From positions 1-6,571 of the forward strand of contig JALHTX010000152.1 of assembly GCA_022866015.1 (NCBI GenBank): a stretch of 6,571 nt of DNA, given 5' to 3'. The notes below the pieces were generated by a model. That model worked only from the letters and a program-made list of their open reading frames with translations. It was not told the origin of the DNA and searched no databases. This stretch comes from Thermoplasmatota archaeon. GTDB lineage: Archaea; Thermoplasmatota; E2; DHVEG-1. The translations under genes and the position numbers were made by a program. Positions within the stretch are counted from its first letter, which is position 1; every line of letters begins with the position of its first letter. This document shows, piece by piece, positions 1 through 6,571 of this stretch.

Positions 1-645
1 ACACCTCCAAGTATACATGTTATTTATCCTAATGGTGGAGAATCAGTAAACGGGACAATAAAAATTAGATGGACTGCTAGTGATGATTTTGATGATGATT
101 TAGAGATAGATATCAGATATAGTAACGATAACGGTGAAATCTGGCATATGATTGCACCAAATCAAAATAACAGTGGAGTATATAACTGGGATTTATCTGC
201 TTTACAAGCAGGAACTGAATATCTTATAAGGGTAACTGCAACTGATAACGCTGGTCTTTCAAATAATGATACATCAGATCATGTTTTCAGTGTTTACATA
301 GTGTTACCTAAGCCTAACATAAGCATTGTAAAACCACGTATAGGTTATTATTACTTTTTTGATACTGTAAGGTCGCGGTTTTTATTAGAAAACTGTTTTA
401 TTATTTCAGATATAACAATACAAGTAGAAGTACAATCACCAGCAGGTATTGAAAAAGTAGAGTTTTATGTAGATGATCAGAAGGTAAACACTAGTTATTC
501 ACCAGTCCAAGGGCTTTATTCATGGAATTGGGATGAAAGAGTATTGTTTTATCATGTAATCAAAGTAATAGCATATGATACTTATGGAAAAACAAGTGAA
601 GCTGAAGTAGGCGTAACTATTTTTAACTTCGGCTTTATACCATAG
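1..645 (+). CDS. Secreted/surface protein with Ig-like domains, C-terminal part (5' partial)
   Basis: The frame is open from base 1, so this is the last 214 residues of a longer protein; the ATG at 148 lies inside a domain and is not the start. Two beta-sandwich modules are visible. Residues 1-100 begin with a PNGGE motif, then IRWTA, a Tyr-Asn-Trp-Asp strand and a VTATDNAG strand, as in Ig/Fn3-like surface modules. Residues 104-210 start with KPRIGYYYFF and continue with GIEKVEFYVDD and IKVIAYDTYG, resembling the bacterial Ig-like (Big_9-type) modules that close large surface proteins of Thermoplasmata-like archaea. There is no C-terminal membrane helix or sorting signal, and the chain ends right after the last module. 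A role outside the cell in adhesion or as a surface layer part is inferred; no enzymatic residues are seen. It is 25 bases upstream of the UbiA locus with no terminator-like T-run between, so co-transcription is possible. Confidence 0.8.
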   Translation, partial: TPPSIHVIYPNGGESVNGTIKIRWTASDDFDDDLEIDIRYSNDNGEIWHMIAPNQNNSGVYNWDLSALQAGTEYLIRVTATDNAGLSNNDTSDHVFSVYIVLPKPNISIVKPRIGYYYFFDTVRSRFLLENCFIISDITIQVEVQSPAGIEKVEFYVDDQKVNTSYSPVQGLYSWNWDERVLFYHVIKVIAYDTYGKTSEAEVGVTIFNFGFIP

Positions 646-665
646 TCAATATTCTTATTTGGGTC

Positions 666-670
666 GGTGA
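666..670 (+). promoter_or_regulatory. Shine-Dalgarno-like GGTGA ahead of the UbiA locus
   Basis: GGTGA matches the anti-Shine-Dalgarno end of 16S rRNA (TCACC). It directly abuts the ATG at 671 and lies three bases before a second ATG at 674. The spacing is short for both, but the second ATG fits better. The two starts differ by one methionine only. Confidence 0.4.
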
Positions 671-1690
671 ATGATGAGCGTATATGATTCTTTAAAATCA
701 AATATAGATAGTTTTGTATCATTTTTTGAAGAAAAAAGATTCAATATTCTTACTTTATTTGTATATATTGTTTTTTTATCTGCTGCAAGGATGTGGTTTG
801 AGGCATTACTTCTTGATTATGCATATAAAGAAATTTCTTATGAATATCTTTTTGTTCAAATCCATATTACTTGTTTTTTTATAACCTCTTTTATTGCTGG
901 TCTGGTTATACTTAAGTTTTTTTCAAAAACAGAGCTTTCAAAAGTCGCAAACCTTACTGCTCTTGGTTTTACCCTCGTGCTTCTTCCACCTTTTATAGAT
1001 GTTTTTATCCTTCATAACCCCCAACCTTATACTTATGGTGATCCAAACTGGATTCAAAATATTTTCAGGTTAATAACTCTTCAATCTAAGCAAGGTTTGT
1101 CAGTTTTTTACATGGGTGGAGAAGGGATCATATACGAACTTTTAATGATTCTATTAGCTGCTTCTTTGTATGTTTTTATAAAAACAAAATCAATATTAAG
1201 AACTCTTGCTAGTGCAGCTTCTTTTTTTGTTTTATTTATCTTTTTAGGCTCTCCTCAGATAAATCTTTTAAGCCCAATTGCTGGTCAGTTGATCCATCCT
1301 TTGTTTATACTACGATATTTAATAGTTTCAATTATTCTTTTGATAATTCTATTGTATCTAACTAAAAAAGAACTTCTTAAAAGTTTTATTAAAAGCTCAA
1401 GACTTATAACAACTACTCATTTTGCCCTTATGACCATCATTGGTATTTTTATATCTGGTCATATTCTTTCAAGAGAAAGTGTTTATATTAAAATAAATGA
1501 TGTGGTTAACTTTATATTGGTTTTTCTGCGTCAGATACCTCCAAATGAGACGTATACTTTTTCAAAATTTTTTATTGGAAATATTGGGACCTTTGGAATA
1601 AGTGTTTTTTGTATTATATTTGTCTGGCAGTATGCAGTAATGATAAATCATGTATATGATGAAAAAATAGACTCTATAAATAATAAATAA
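671..1690 (+). CDS. N-terminal membrane domain fused to first part of a UbiA-type prenyltransferase, ended by in-frame TAA
   Basis: This reading frame encodes 339 residues rich in hydrophobic helices. Residues 1-235 form an extra membrane domain with about six likely helices (near 25-47, 58-82, 93-115, 152-170, 176-194 and 210-230) and no family I can name. From about 243 the sequence looks like the start of a UbiA prenyltransferase: a first helix (SRLITTTHFALM, 243-263), a long loop (264-298), a second helix (300-325) and then N326-H-V-Y-D330-E-K-I-D334, the NxxxDxxxD motif that binds the Mg-diphosphate of the prenyl donor. UbiA enzymes move a prenyl chain onto an aromatic or glycerol-phosphate acceptor in the membrane. 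The frame stops five codons after D334, so this product alone lacks the second Asp motif and most of the helical bundle and should be inactive. The rest of the enzyme follows in the same frame at 1691-2347. The acceptor cannot be assigned, and DGGGP synthase or a quinone-type enzyme are options. Confidence 0.75.
   Translation: MMSVYDSLKSNIDSFVSFFEEKRFNILTLFVYIVFLSAARMWFEALLLDYAYKEISYEYLFVQIHITCFFITSFIAGLVILKFFSKTELSKVANLTALGFTLVLLPPFIDVFILHNPQPYTYGDPNWIQNIFRLITLQSKQGLSVFYMGGEGIIYELLMILLAASLYVFIKTKSILRTLASAASFFVLFIFLGSPQINLLSPIAGQLIHPLFILRYLIVSIILLIILLYLTKKELLKSFIKSSRLITTTHFALMTIIGIFISGHILSRESVYIKINDVVNFILVFLRQIPPNETYTFSKFFIGNIGTFGISVFCIIFVWQYAVMINHVYDEKIDSINNK
1676..1689 (+). repeat. Perfect 7-base tandem repeat (ATAAATA x2)
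   Basis: ATAAATA occurs twice in a row and the second copy contains the first two bases of the in-frame TAA. Such low-complexity sequence could be prone to slippage or assembly error. A change of one whole copy would shift the frame by one base, so it does not by itself explain the stop. Confidence 0.8.
1688..1690 (+). other. In-frame TAA interrupting the UbiA gene
   Basis: The codon series around it reads I-N-N-K-stop-R-L-I-P, where UbiA proteins typically read I-N-K-P-E/D-R-P-I-P. The stop therefore sits where an acidic residue is common, and the spacing on both sides is intact. GAA to TAA is one substitution. The next base is A, and no obvious readthrough element could be identified by eye. 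Confidence 0.85.
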
Positions 1691-2347
1691 AGACTGATAC
1701 CTAAAAAATTACTATCTAGAAAACAGCTTAAATATATAGCTATAATATATGCAATTATTGCCCTTGTGCTATCTGCTTCACTTGGGATCTGGTCTTTTTT
1801 ACTTGTAGTATTTGGATTATTCTTAGGGACGATTTACTCTGTGAATCCAATACGTTTGAGAGATACAGCTTTTTCAACCATGATTATTGGCGCAGGTTCA
1901 GCTATTGCTTTTTTTATTGGTTATGTAACCCCTGCATATATCCAAGAGATGCATGGGTCAAATGCAGGTAAGATAATCTATACTTATCCAGAGATTACGT
2001 TGCAGGTTTTAAGTATCGGCTTAATTATTTTTATGGCTTTAACTATAGGTCCACTTGCAAAAGACTACAAGGACTATCAAGGAGATAAAAAAGCAGGTGT
2101 AAAAAATATTTTTACAATATATGGTGTCGATAAAGGAGTAAAAATTGTATCAATTCTTCTGCCTATAACTTTTTTTATGTTAATACTTTTATTTAACAGT
2201 CTAGTAGATATTTTAATATTTATTCCGTTGGGTTTACTTGCTGGTTTTTTATTTTATAGATTTAAAAAAACAGAATTACTCTTTGTCCTGTATTTCCCAG
2301 TTATAATTTATTGTCTTCTTAGATGGTTTCAGATAATCCATTTTTAA
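1691..2347 (+). CDS. Remaining part of the interrupted UbiA-type prenyltransferase (no convincing start of its own)
   Basis: The frame resumes directly after the TAA with R-L-I-P-K-K-L-L-S-R-K, matching the RPIPxGxxS stretch that follows the first Asp motif in UbiA proteins. Two further signatures follow: YSVNPIRLR at 1835-1861 (the YSxPPxRLK type) and KDYKDYQGDKKAG, with the second Asp-rich motif D-x-x-D-x-x-x-D at 2063-2086, then several helices to the stop. Counting the stop as one codon, the whole locus is 558 codons, long for UbiA (about 290) only because of the N-terminal domain. The first possible start after the TAA is a GTG at 1766, which has no purine-rich site ahead of it and would drop the conserved RxIP segment and part of a helix, so separate translation looks unlikely. 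The preserved motifs suggest the break is recent, artefactual or bypassed. It converges on the reductase gene with only nine bases between them. Confidence 0.75.
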   Translation, partial: RLIPKKLLSRKQLKYIAIIYAIIALVLSASLGIWSFLLVVFGLFLGTIYSVNPIRLRDTAFSTMIIGAGSAIAFFIGYVTPAYIQEMHGSNAGKIIYTYPEITLQVLSIGLIIFMALTIGPLAKDYKDYQGDKKAGVKNIFTIYGVDKGVKIVSILLPITFFMLILLFNSLVDILIFIPLGLLAGFLFYRFKKTELLFVLYFPVIIYCLLRWFQIIHF

Positions 2348-2349
2348 AC

Positions 2350-2358
2350 TTTTTTTTT
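2350..2358 (+). terminator. Oligo-T terminator after the UbiA locus
   Basis: Nine consecutive T bases begin two bases after the UbiA stop codon, on the sense strand. Oligo-T tracts without a required hairpin are the known intrinsic termination signal of archaeal RNA polymerase. The tract overlaps the last codons of the convergent reductase gene. A weak inverted repeat (AAACCA at 2361-2366 with TGGTTT at 2373-2378) lies next to it and could help stop transcription from the other side. Confidence 0.45.
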
Positions 2359-3511
2359 AAAAACCATATTTCTGGTTTATCTGCATATCTTTTCTTATTG
2401 CTAGAAGTTCTCCTGCCCTAAGCATATACCTTGGATTTTTAAGACCTGTCTTAAAGCTTTTAAAATAGGTTAGGTCTTTCATGTCAAGACCTCCTGCTGC
2501 ATCTGCAAAAAAATCCCAGTCCTTATTTGTCCATCTCTGAAAATAATCTGATACTTTTCTATGTATAGGATGTAAAAACATGCTTTTTTTCATGATTTCA
2601 TCATATTTGAGCATTATTTCCATGTTATTTTTTTCAAGTGATTCAACTGTAAGTTGTCCAGCTGTCTTTCCACTGTACATAGCTGAGTGTATTCCTCCAC
2701 CAGTCACCGGGTTTGTCATAGCTGCAGCATCACCAACAATTATTGCTCCTGGTATAATTCGTTTTTTTATATCAAAAAAATAAGGAATTTTTCCAGCATT
2801 CAAGCATTTTTTCTTTTTTATATCAAAACCTAATGATTTACAATAATTGTTTAATAGATCTAGTTTTGCATCTCTGCTTCCCACTCCGACATTGTATTCA
2901 TCTCCTCTTGGGAATACCCATCCGTATCCGCCATGGAATACTTCATCCATGGTCATACATAACCAGTCATCTGTATGAAAATCAATATCTTTTTTGTTGA
3001 ATTTATATTGATAGGCGTTTATGTATTCTCTTTGTTTTAAAAGACCTAGAATTCTTGCAGTTTTTGATAAATACCCGTCTGCACCAACAACTATTTTTGA
3101 ACTATAACTATTATTATTTGTATCTATTGTATACTTATTGTTTTCAGATTTAATTGTTTTCATGCAGGTTTTTAGTTTTAACTCAGCACCCGCAGAAACC
3201 GCTGTATCTGCTAAATAATTATCAAACAGATACCGGTTTATGGATAAACATTTTACAGTTGAGTAAAAACATTTGTTTTTAGGAAGTAAAATTTTTATTC
3301 CTTTTATTTCTTTGACAACCCATTTTTTTTGAGGTTTTAATCCAACATTTTCAAGTGCGAACTCGGTTATAGCCTCTGCGCATTGTACAGGTTTTCCAAT
3401 CTCTTTTTTAATATCTATTAATAAAACCTTAAAACCTTTTTCAGCAATTTCTTTTGCAGTAAAACAACCAGCAGGTCCAGCACCAATTACTATTGCATCA
3501 TATTCTGACAT
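2357..3511 (-). CDS. Geranylgeranyl reductase family FAD-dependent oxidoreductase
   Basis: This 384-residue flavoprotein, the usual size for the family, probably saturates double bonds of geranylgeranyl chains, as in archaeal ether lipids. Numbering from MSEYD, the N-terminus has a Rossmann fold with GAGPAG at 10-15 and an acidic strand end (LLID) for the FAD ribose, PVQCAE at 41-46, GADGYLS at 143-149, the family signature YGWVFP at 196-201, and GDAAAMTNPVTGGG at 260-273, the second FAD-binding block, followed by GIHSAMYSG. These are the features of the digeranylgeranylglycerophospholipid reductase group; other isoprenoid acceptors such as quinones or polyprenols cannot be ruled out. I chose the ATG at 3511 because it puts the Rossmann strand at the normal distance from the N-terminus; a TTG at 3532 in the same frame would add seven residues. 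AAGGG at 3523-3527 may be the ribosome site. It follows the sulfotransferase by 89 bases and converges with the UbiA locus. Confidence 0.88.
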   Translation of the reverse strand: MSEYDAIVIGAGPAGCFTAKEIAEKGFKVLLIDIKKEIGKPVQCAEAITEFALENVGLKPQKKWVVKEIKGIKILLPKNKCFYSTVKCLSINRYLFDNYLADTAVSAGAELKLKTCMKTIKSENNKYTIDTNNNSYSSKIVVGADGYLSKTARILGLLKQREYINAYQYKFNKKDIDFHTDDWLCMTMDEVFHGGYGWVFPRGDEYNVGVGSRDAKLDLLNNYCKSLGFDIKKKKCLNAGKIPYFFDIKKRIIPGAIIVGDAAAMTNPVTGGGIHSAMYSGKTAGQLTVESLEKNNMEIMLKYDEIMKKSMFLHPIHRKVSDYFQRWTNKDWDFFADAAGGLDMKDLTYFKSFKTGLKNPRYMLRAGELLAIRKDMQINQKYGF

Positions 3512-3550
3512 TTCTCTATTAACCCTTATCAACCTTAAAACAATTAAAGA

Positions 3551-3570
3551 TTATATTATTTTTTATCTTT
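3551..3570 (-). promoter_or_regulatory. Candidate archaeal promoter for the reductase gene
   Basis: On the minus strand an A-rich BRE-like stretch (GATAAAAA) is followed by AATAATATAA at 3560-3551. A start about 25 bases downstream would fall near 3530 and give a leader of about 20 bases to the ATG at 3511. A second TATA-like element, CTATAAATA at 3596-3588, would give a longer leader. In sequence this AT-rich such matches occur by chance, so this is only a candidate; transcription from the upstream sulfotransferase is also possible. Confidence 0.3.
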
Positions 3571-3600
3571 ACAAAGTAATATCATTTTATTTATAGAAAA

Positions 3601-4701
3601 TCATTCCGGGGGTTTATAACCCCATTTTTCAATTGTAAAACTCCATTTATCTCTGATTGTTTTTATTATTTTTTTATCAAAGCTGTATTTATTTGTCTTA
3701 TATTCCTTATTTTCTTTTAGATATTTTTCAAAGTAAGGTTTTGCTTCTTTAAACCCTTTTAAATCAAATTTAGTATAGATTTGTTCTAAGGTTTCTAAGG
3801 GGTTTTTCACCATTTCATCGTAACTAATCTCAATTAGATGATTTTTTGAAATATTATTTTTTTGTTTGAAATATTCTTTCATAAGTTGTACATAGTTTTC
3901 TATTACATGTTCATTAATTTCTTTTTCTGTTGTACTCTGAAGGGCATATTGATTTAGAACGTTTTTTCGCATCTTCATTGTTGAAAAATATACATTATAG
4001 GGATTTCTATGAATAAATATATAATATGCATCTGGAAAAAGATCTAGGAGTATTTTGATTCTTGCAGTATTTGCAGGGCTTTTTATAATCAGTCTTTTAT
4101 TTTTGTTTTCATAACTTACTGCTTTTAAAAAACTTAGATAAGTTTCTTTCCATTCTTTTATCTCTTTATCTGAAAGGCTTTTGAATAAAACTGAGTTTTC
4201 AAATTGTTTTTTGGCATTTTTTGGGAATATAAAACAATGGAAGTAAGACCAGGGAATCAATGTTGAAAGAGCTGCTTCTTCTTCATATGGACCATCTATT
4301 TGTACTTTTATTTGATCCATAGGCCGTGTGGAAGGTAGAAACGTTGATAAAATCTCTTTTATTGGATCAAGTATCAAAAAACTGTCTGGCAGAAGAGTAT
4401 CCCATAATGACACATATGCAATATTTGGATCCATGCAAATCAGTTCATGAAGATATGTGGTGCCACTACGCCAATGACCAATAATAAAAATTGGATCTTT
4501 TTCTATTTTATTGTTTTTGATTTTGTTGCCATAAAATATTTTAAACAGTATTCTTGCAGGAGAAAACGCAATAATTGAAATTGTTATAAAAACAGCTTTT
4601 AAATAAAATCCTCTATCTATTCCTCCATTCGATGTAATAATTCGTATCCAATTTTTAAATGATGTTCCAAATAATGGATGTCGTATATATTTTTCTTCCA
4701 T
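3601..4701 (-). CDS. PAPS-dependent sulfotransferase family protein
   Basis: The protein of 366 residues is expected to transfer a sulfo group from PAPS to a hydroxyl or amine on an unknown acceptor. The 5'-phosphosulfate loop is GHWRSGTTYLHEL at 75-87. The 3'-phosphate site is formed by KSPAN (207-211), FPDAYYIFIHRNP (222-234) and Ser240. A C-terminal ISYDEMVKNPLETL (292-305) matches the YEDL-x-xxP stretch of the Sulfotransfer_3 type, and RPMD followed by DGPYEEEAAL (126-145) resembles the acceptor-side segment of that group. A hydrophobic stretch at 33-56 near the N-terminus could anchor it to the membrane, in keeping with a lipid or glycan acceptor. The ATG at 4701 is preceded by TAAGGA at 4710-4715. 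It lies 30 bases after the membrane-anchored surface protein, so the two are probably one operon. The fold assignment is firm; the substrate is not. Confidence 0.9.
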   Translation of the reverse strand: MEEKYIRHPLFGTSFKNWIRIITSNGGIDRGFYLKAVFITISIIAFSPARILFKIFYGNKIKNNKIEKDPIFIIGHWRSGTTYLHELICMDPNIAYVSLWDTLLPDSFLILDPIKEILSTFLPSTRPMDQIKVQIDGPYEEEAALSTLIPWSYFHCFIFPKNAKKQFENSVLFKSLSDKEIKEWKETYLSFLKAVSYENKNKRLIIKSPANTARIKILLDLFPDAYYIFIHRNPYNVYFSTMKMRKNVLNQYALQSTTEKEINEHVIENYVQLMKEYFKQKNNISKNHLIEISYDEMVKNPLETLEQIYTKFDLKGFKEAKPYFEKYLKENKEYKTNKYSFDKKIIKTIRDKWSFTIEKWGYKPPE

Positions 4702-4709
4702 CTTTAAAT

Positions 4710-4715
4710 TCCTTA
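4710..4715 (-). promoter_or_regulatory. Shine-Dalgarno-like TAAGGA for the sulfotransferase
   Basis: On the minus strand TAAGGA precedes the ATG at 4701 by eight bases, an ordinary spacing. It lies in the 30-base gap after the upstream stop codon and supports translation from 4701. Confidence 0.45.
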
Positions 4716-4731
4716 AAATAAGTATAGGGTT

Positions 4732-6571
4732 TTATATCTTATTATATATTTTTTTATCTATAAACGTCGTGAGTATTATCCAGATTATTACAAATATAAT
4801 CAGATAAAATCCTACCCCTGGTCCCCATTGTGAATTAACCAAGTAACTGTTTCCTCCAGGGGTGCTGACATCTAAATCTCCTTGTCCGATAAAACTTCCT
4901 ATCCCTATTTCATTATAGGTCTGCATTCCTATACTATATATAACTAATGATCCAGCAAATAAAAAAATAGCAAATATCATGCTTATTAGATATATTTTAT
5001 TTTTTCCCATTTTTTTCAAAATTATGCTGGAAAGTAAAATAATAGAAGCAGCTATAGCAATTATAGGTATTATAGTTAATACATATGTAAATATCTCTGG
5101 TAGATATGCTTGTTCACCATAGATAATCATTGAATTCTCAGAGATAGTTATAAGATTTGTAGGCAGAAGGTACATATTTGAAGATGTGTTTATTGTTTCA
5201 GATCCTCCTTGAATTGACCACCATGAAAGAAAAAGAGCAGATATTACAACTGCTACAGGTAGGAGTTTAAAAAAGTATGTTTTATCTTTTTTTATATAAG
5301 ATAACAGTATTGATAAAAATATTATAATCGCGGAGATAATAATTACTACTGTTGGGTATATTGGTTCTTGTTTTGTGATAATTGTCAGGGTTTTTTTATT
5401 AAATACATCTATATTTCTTTTAGATACAATATCTTTTTCATTATATATCTCTAGATTATAAGTACCTGGTGGAACTGATATATTTATATCTTCTAAGTTA
5501 TCTTTTATCTCAATTTTTTTATTTTCCCTTGTTATTACTACTTTGTTTGGAGTAAAACAGTTTCCTCTTGAATCAATGGTTTTAATGTTTATATCAAATT
5601 CAGCAGGAAAAGTAATTTCTATTTCTTCATCTTGTTTTATCTTTTGATCTATTTTTAGTTCATATATTTTATATTTTATAGAAAGCTCATAGGTCCCAGG
5701 TTTAAGATTGGAAAAATAATAATTATTTTCAATTATTTTATCTGCCTTAATTGTATTAAGAGTATTATTATCGTTTATTATAAGAAATGGATTTAGATCA
5801 ATATCTGCAACAGGTAAATCCCAGGTATCAAATATTTTTACTTTTAAATTATATAAACTTATATTAATTTTTAAAGTCTTTGAATAAAGTTTTCCTATAA
5901 GATTTAATTTTACAGTTTCTTTATAAAAAGTGAATCCATTGTATTTAACAATTAGATTATATGGTTCTGAATCAATGGGTGCTTTTACTATTGCTTTGCC
6001 TATTTCATCTGTGTTTGTATTAAATATAACTGTATCATCTTTTTCTAATAATATTTCTGCGTCTGAAATTTTATTATTATTTTGATCTATAACTTCTACA
6101 CTAATATGTCCTTCTGGTTTACAGATTATGCTGTCTTTAGTTTCTTTATCAAGTTGTATTATTTTATATCCTATATATTCTGGATTTTTATGTATAAAGG
6201 ATTCTTCTTTTATGATTTTTACAACATATTTTCCTGGTTCAAGATCTTCAAAAATCACTTTTTTAAAAAAACTAGAATTCTTAAAATCAAAGGATTTTAA
6301 AAAAGCTGTTGTCTTTTGTAATAAATTCATATTAATTATATCGCCAATAGGTTTCATCGGCAGTCTATTTACTGATTTACTAGAGATTAATTCACCATCT
6401 TTGTATAGCTCAGCTGTAACATAGGATATATTTAAACCTAGAAAAGCAGATAGTGTAGAGCTCATTGGAATAGAAGATGATAAATAAACCTTTAGCTCCA
6501 GTGGATATGTTTCTATTTCCTCATCATCTAATGTATCTTTATTAAGTGAATAGGGTTTGATTTTCACTAGT
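4732..6571 (-). CDS. Membrane-anchored surface protein with beta-sandwich modules and five C-terminal helices (5' partial)
   Basis: The frame stays open to the right edge (a CTA codon precedes the GTG at 6567), and no signal peptide follows that GTG although an external region does, so the true start lies outside. Numbering from the GTG, residues 22-140 look like an Ig-like module ending in LEPGKYVVKII; 153-225 is a carboxypeptidase-regulatory-like module (ISVEVIDQNNNKISDAEI, then DEIGKAIV); 239-320 (LKVKIFDTWDLPVADIDL, LKPGTYELSI) and 322-400 (VPPGTYNLEI) are two more of the same kind. The PGxY turn recurs three times. Helices follow near 405-424, 434-451, 490-517, 525-547 and 585-604. Lys-rich loops at 425-430 and 518-524 and the Lys-rich tail fit an inside location, leaving the modules and two loops (452-489, 548-584) outside. 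These loops carry NTSS and SQWGPGVGFYL. No catalytic motif is seen. The function is unknown; a cell-envelope role is inferred. Confidence 0.8.
   Translation of the reverse strand, partial: LVKIKPYSLNKDTLDDEEIETYPLELKVYLSSSIPMSSTLSAFLGLNISYVTAELYKDGELISSKSVNRLPMKPIGDIINMNLLQKTTAFLKSFDFKNSSFFKKVIFEDLEPGKYVVKIIKEESFIHKNPEYIGYKIIQLDKETKDSIICKPEGHISVEVIDQNNNKISDAEILLEKDDTVIFNTNTDEIGKAIVKAPIDSEPYNLIVKYNGFTFYKETVKLNLIGKLYSKTLKINISLYNLKVKIFDTWDLPVADIDLNPFLIINDNNTLNTIKADKIIENNYYFSNLKPGTYELSIKYKIYELKIDQKIKQDEEIEITFPAEFDINIKTIDSRGNCFTPNKVVITRENKKIEIKDNLEDINISVPPGTYNLEIYNEKDIVSKRNIDVFNKKTLTIITKQEPIYPTVVIIISAIIIFLSILLSYIKKDKTYFFKLLPVAVVISALFLSWWSIQGGSETINTSSNMYLLPTNLITISENSMIIYGEQAYLPEIFTYVLTIIPIIAIAASIILLSSIILKKMGKNKIYLISMIFAIFLFAGSLVIYSIGMQTYNEIGIGSFIGQGDLDVSTPGGNSYLVNSQWGPGVGFYLIIFVIIWIILTTFIDKKIYNKI

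Noticed and set aside
1688..1690. Genome-wide reassignment of TAA, or insertion of selenocysteine or pyrrolysine
   Set aside because: TAA ends the UbiA locus, the reductase and the membrane protein in this window; selenocysteine uses TGA and pyrrolysine uses TAG.
1676..1700. Programmed frameshift across the UbiA break
   Set aside because: The coding sequence is in the same frame on both sides of the stop with the exact family spacing, so no net shift is needed.
1766..2347. Separate gene starting with GTG at 1766
   Set aside because: It lacks a ribosome site, would begin within a membrane helix and would miss the conserved RxIP segment that is in frame just upstream; it is better read as the second half of the interrupted UbiA gene.
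2580..2783. 67-residue open frame on the plus strand inside the reductase gene
   Set aside because: It is antisense to the conserved FAD-binding block of the reductase and its sequence has no recognisable features of its own; it is a shadow frame.
3512..3532. TTG at 3532 as start of the reductase
   Set aside because: It would add seven residues ahead of the Rossmann strand, and the only purine-rich run before it (AAGG) directly abuts the codon; the ATG at 3511 fits the family better.
6082..6424. Two overlapping plus-strand open frames (6082-6300 and 6128-6424)
   Set aside because: Both are antisense to the modular surface protein, overlap each other and are dominated by Phe, Ile, Lys and Ser as expected from reversed AT-rich coding sequence.
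6565..6567. GTG as the true start of the large surface protein
   Set aside because: The frame is open upstream to the edge, no signal peptide follows the GTG, and an external region needs one; the start is most likely beyond the window.

Overview
The window is strongly AT-rich and most likely comes from an archaeon, probably a euryarchaeon related to Thermoplasmata. This is an inference from three things: a geranylgeranyl reductase-type flavoprotein with the YxWxFP signature, Ig-like surface domains of a style I associate with that group, and TATA-like sequences upstream of a gene. No rRNA, tRNA, CRISPR array, insertion sequence or phage gene is visible. Genes are tightly packed and fall into two converging blocks that meet near 2350.

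The rightward block (1-2347) starts with the C-terminal part of a secreted Ig-like protein that enters from the left edge. After a 25-base gap comes a membrane protein locus at 671-2347. This locus encodes a UbiA-type prenyltransferase preceded by an extra membrane domain of about 235 residues, but it is cut by an in-frame TAA at 1688-1690. The stop lies between the first Asp-rich motif (NxxxDxxxD) and the RxIP segment that normally follows it. Both halves are in the same frame and keep the family's exact spacing, so one substituted base is the simplest cause. The alternatives are a sequencing error, stop-codon readthrough or a pseudogene.

The leftward block (6571-2357) begins with a large surface-anchored protein that enters from the right edge, with several beta-sandwich modules followed by five membrane helices. 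A PAPS-dependent sulfotransferase follows 30 bases later, and then, after a 68-base gap holding candidate promoter elements, the geranylgeranyl reductase.

Taken together the window concerns the cell envelope. The reductase and the prenyltransferase belong to families used in archaeal isoprenoid-lipid or prenylquinone synthesis. The sulfotransferase may sulfate an envelope component, possibly a lipid or glycan, but its acceptor cannot be read from the sequence. The best candidate for something unusual is the interrupted, N-terminally extended UbiA gene. I saw no clear evidence of an undescribed defence or mobile system.
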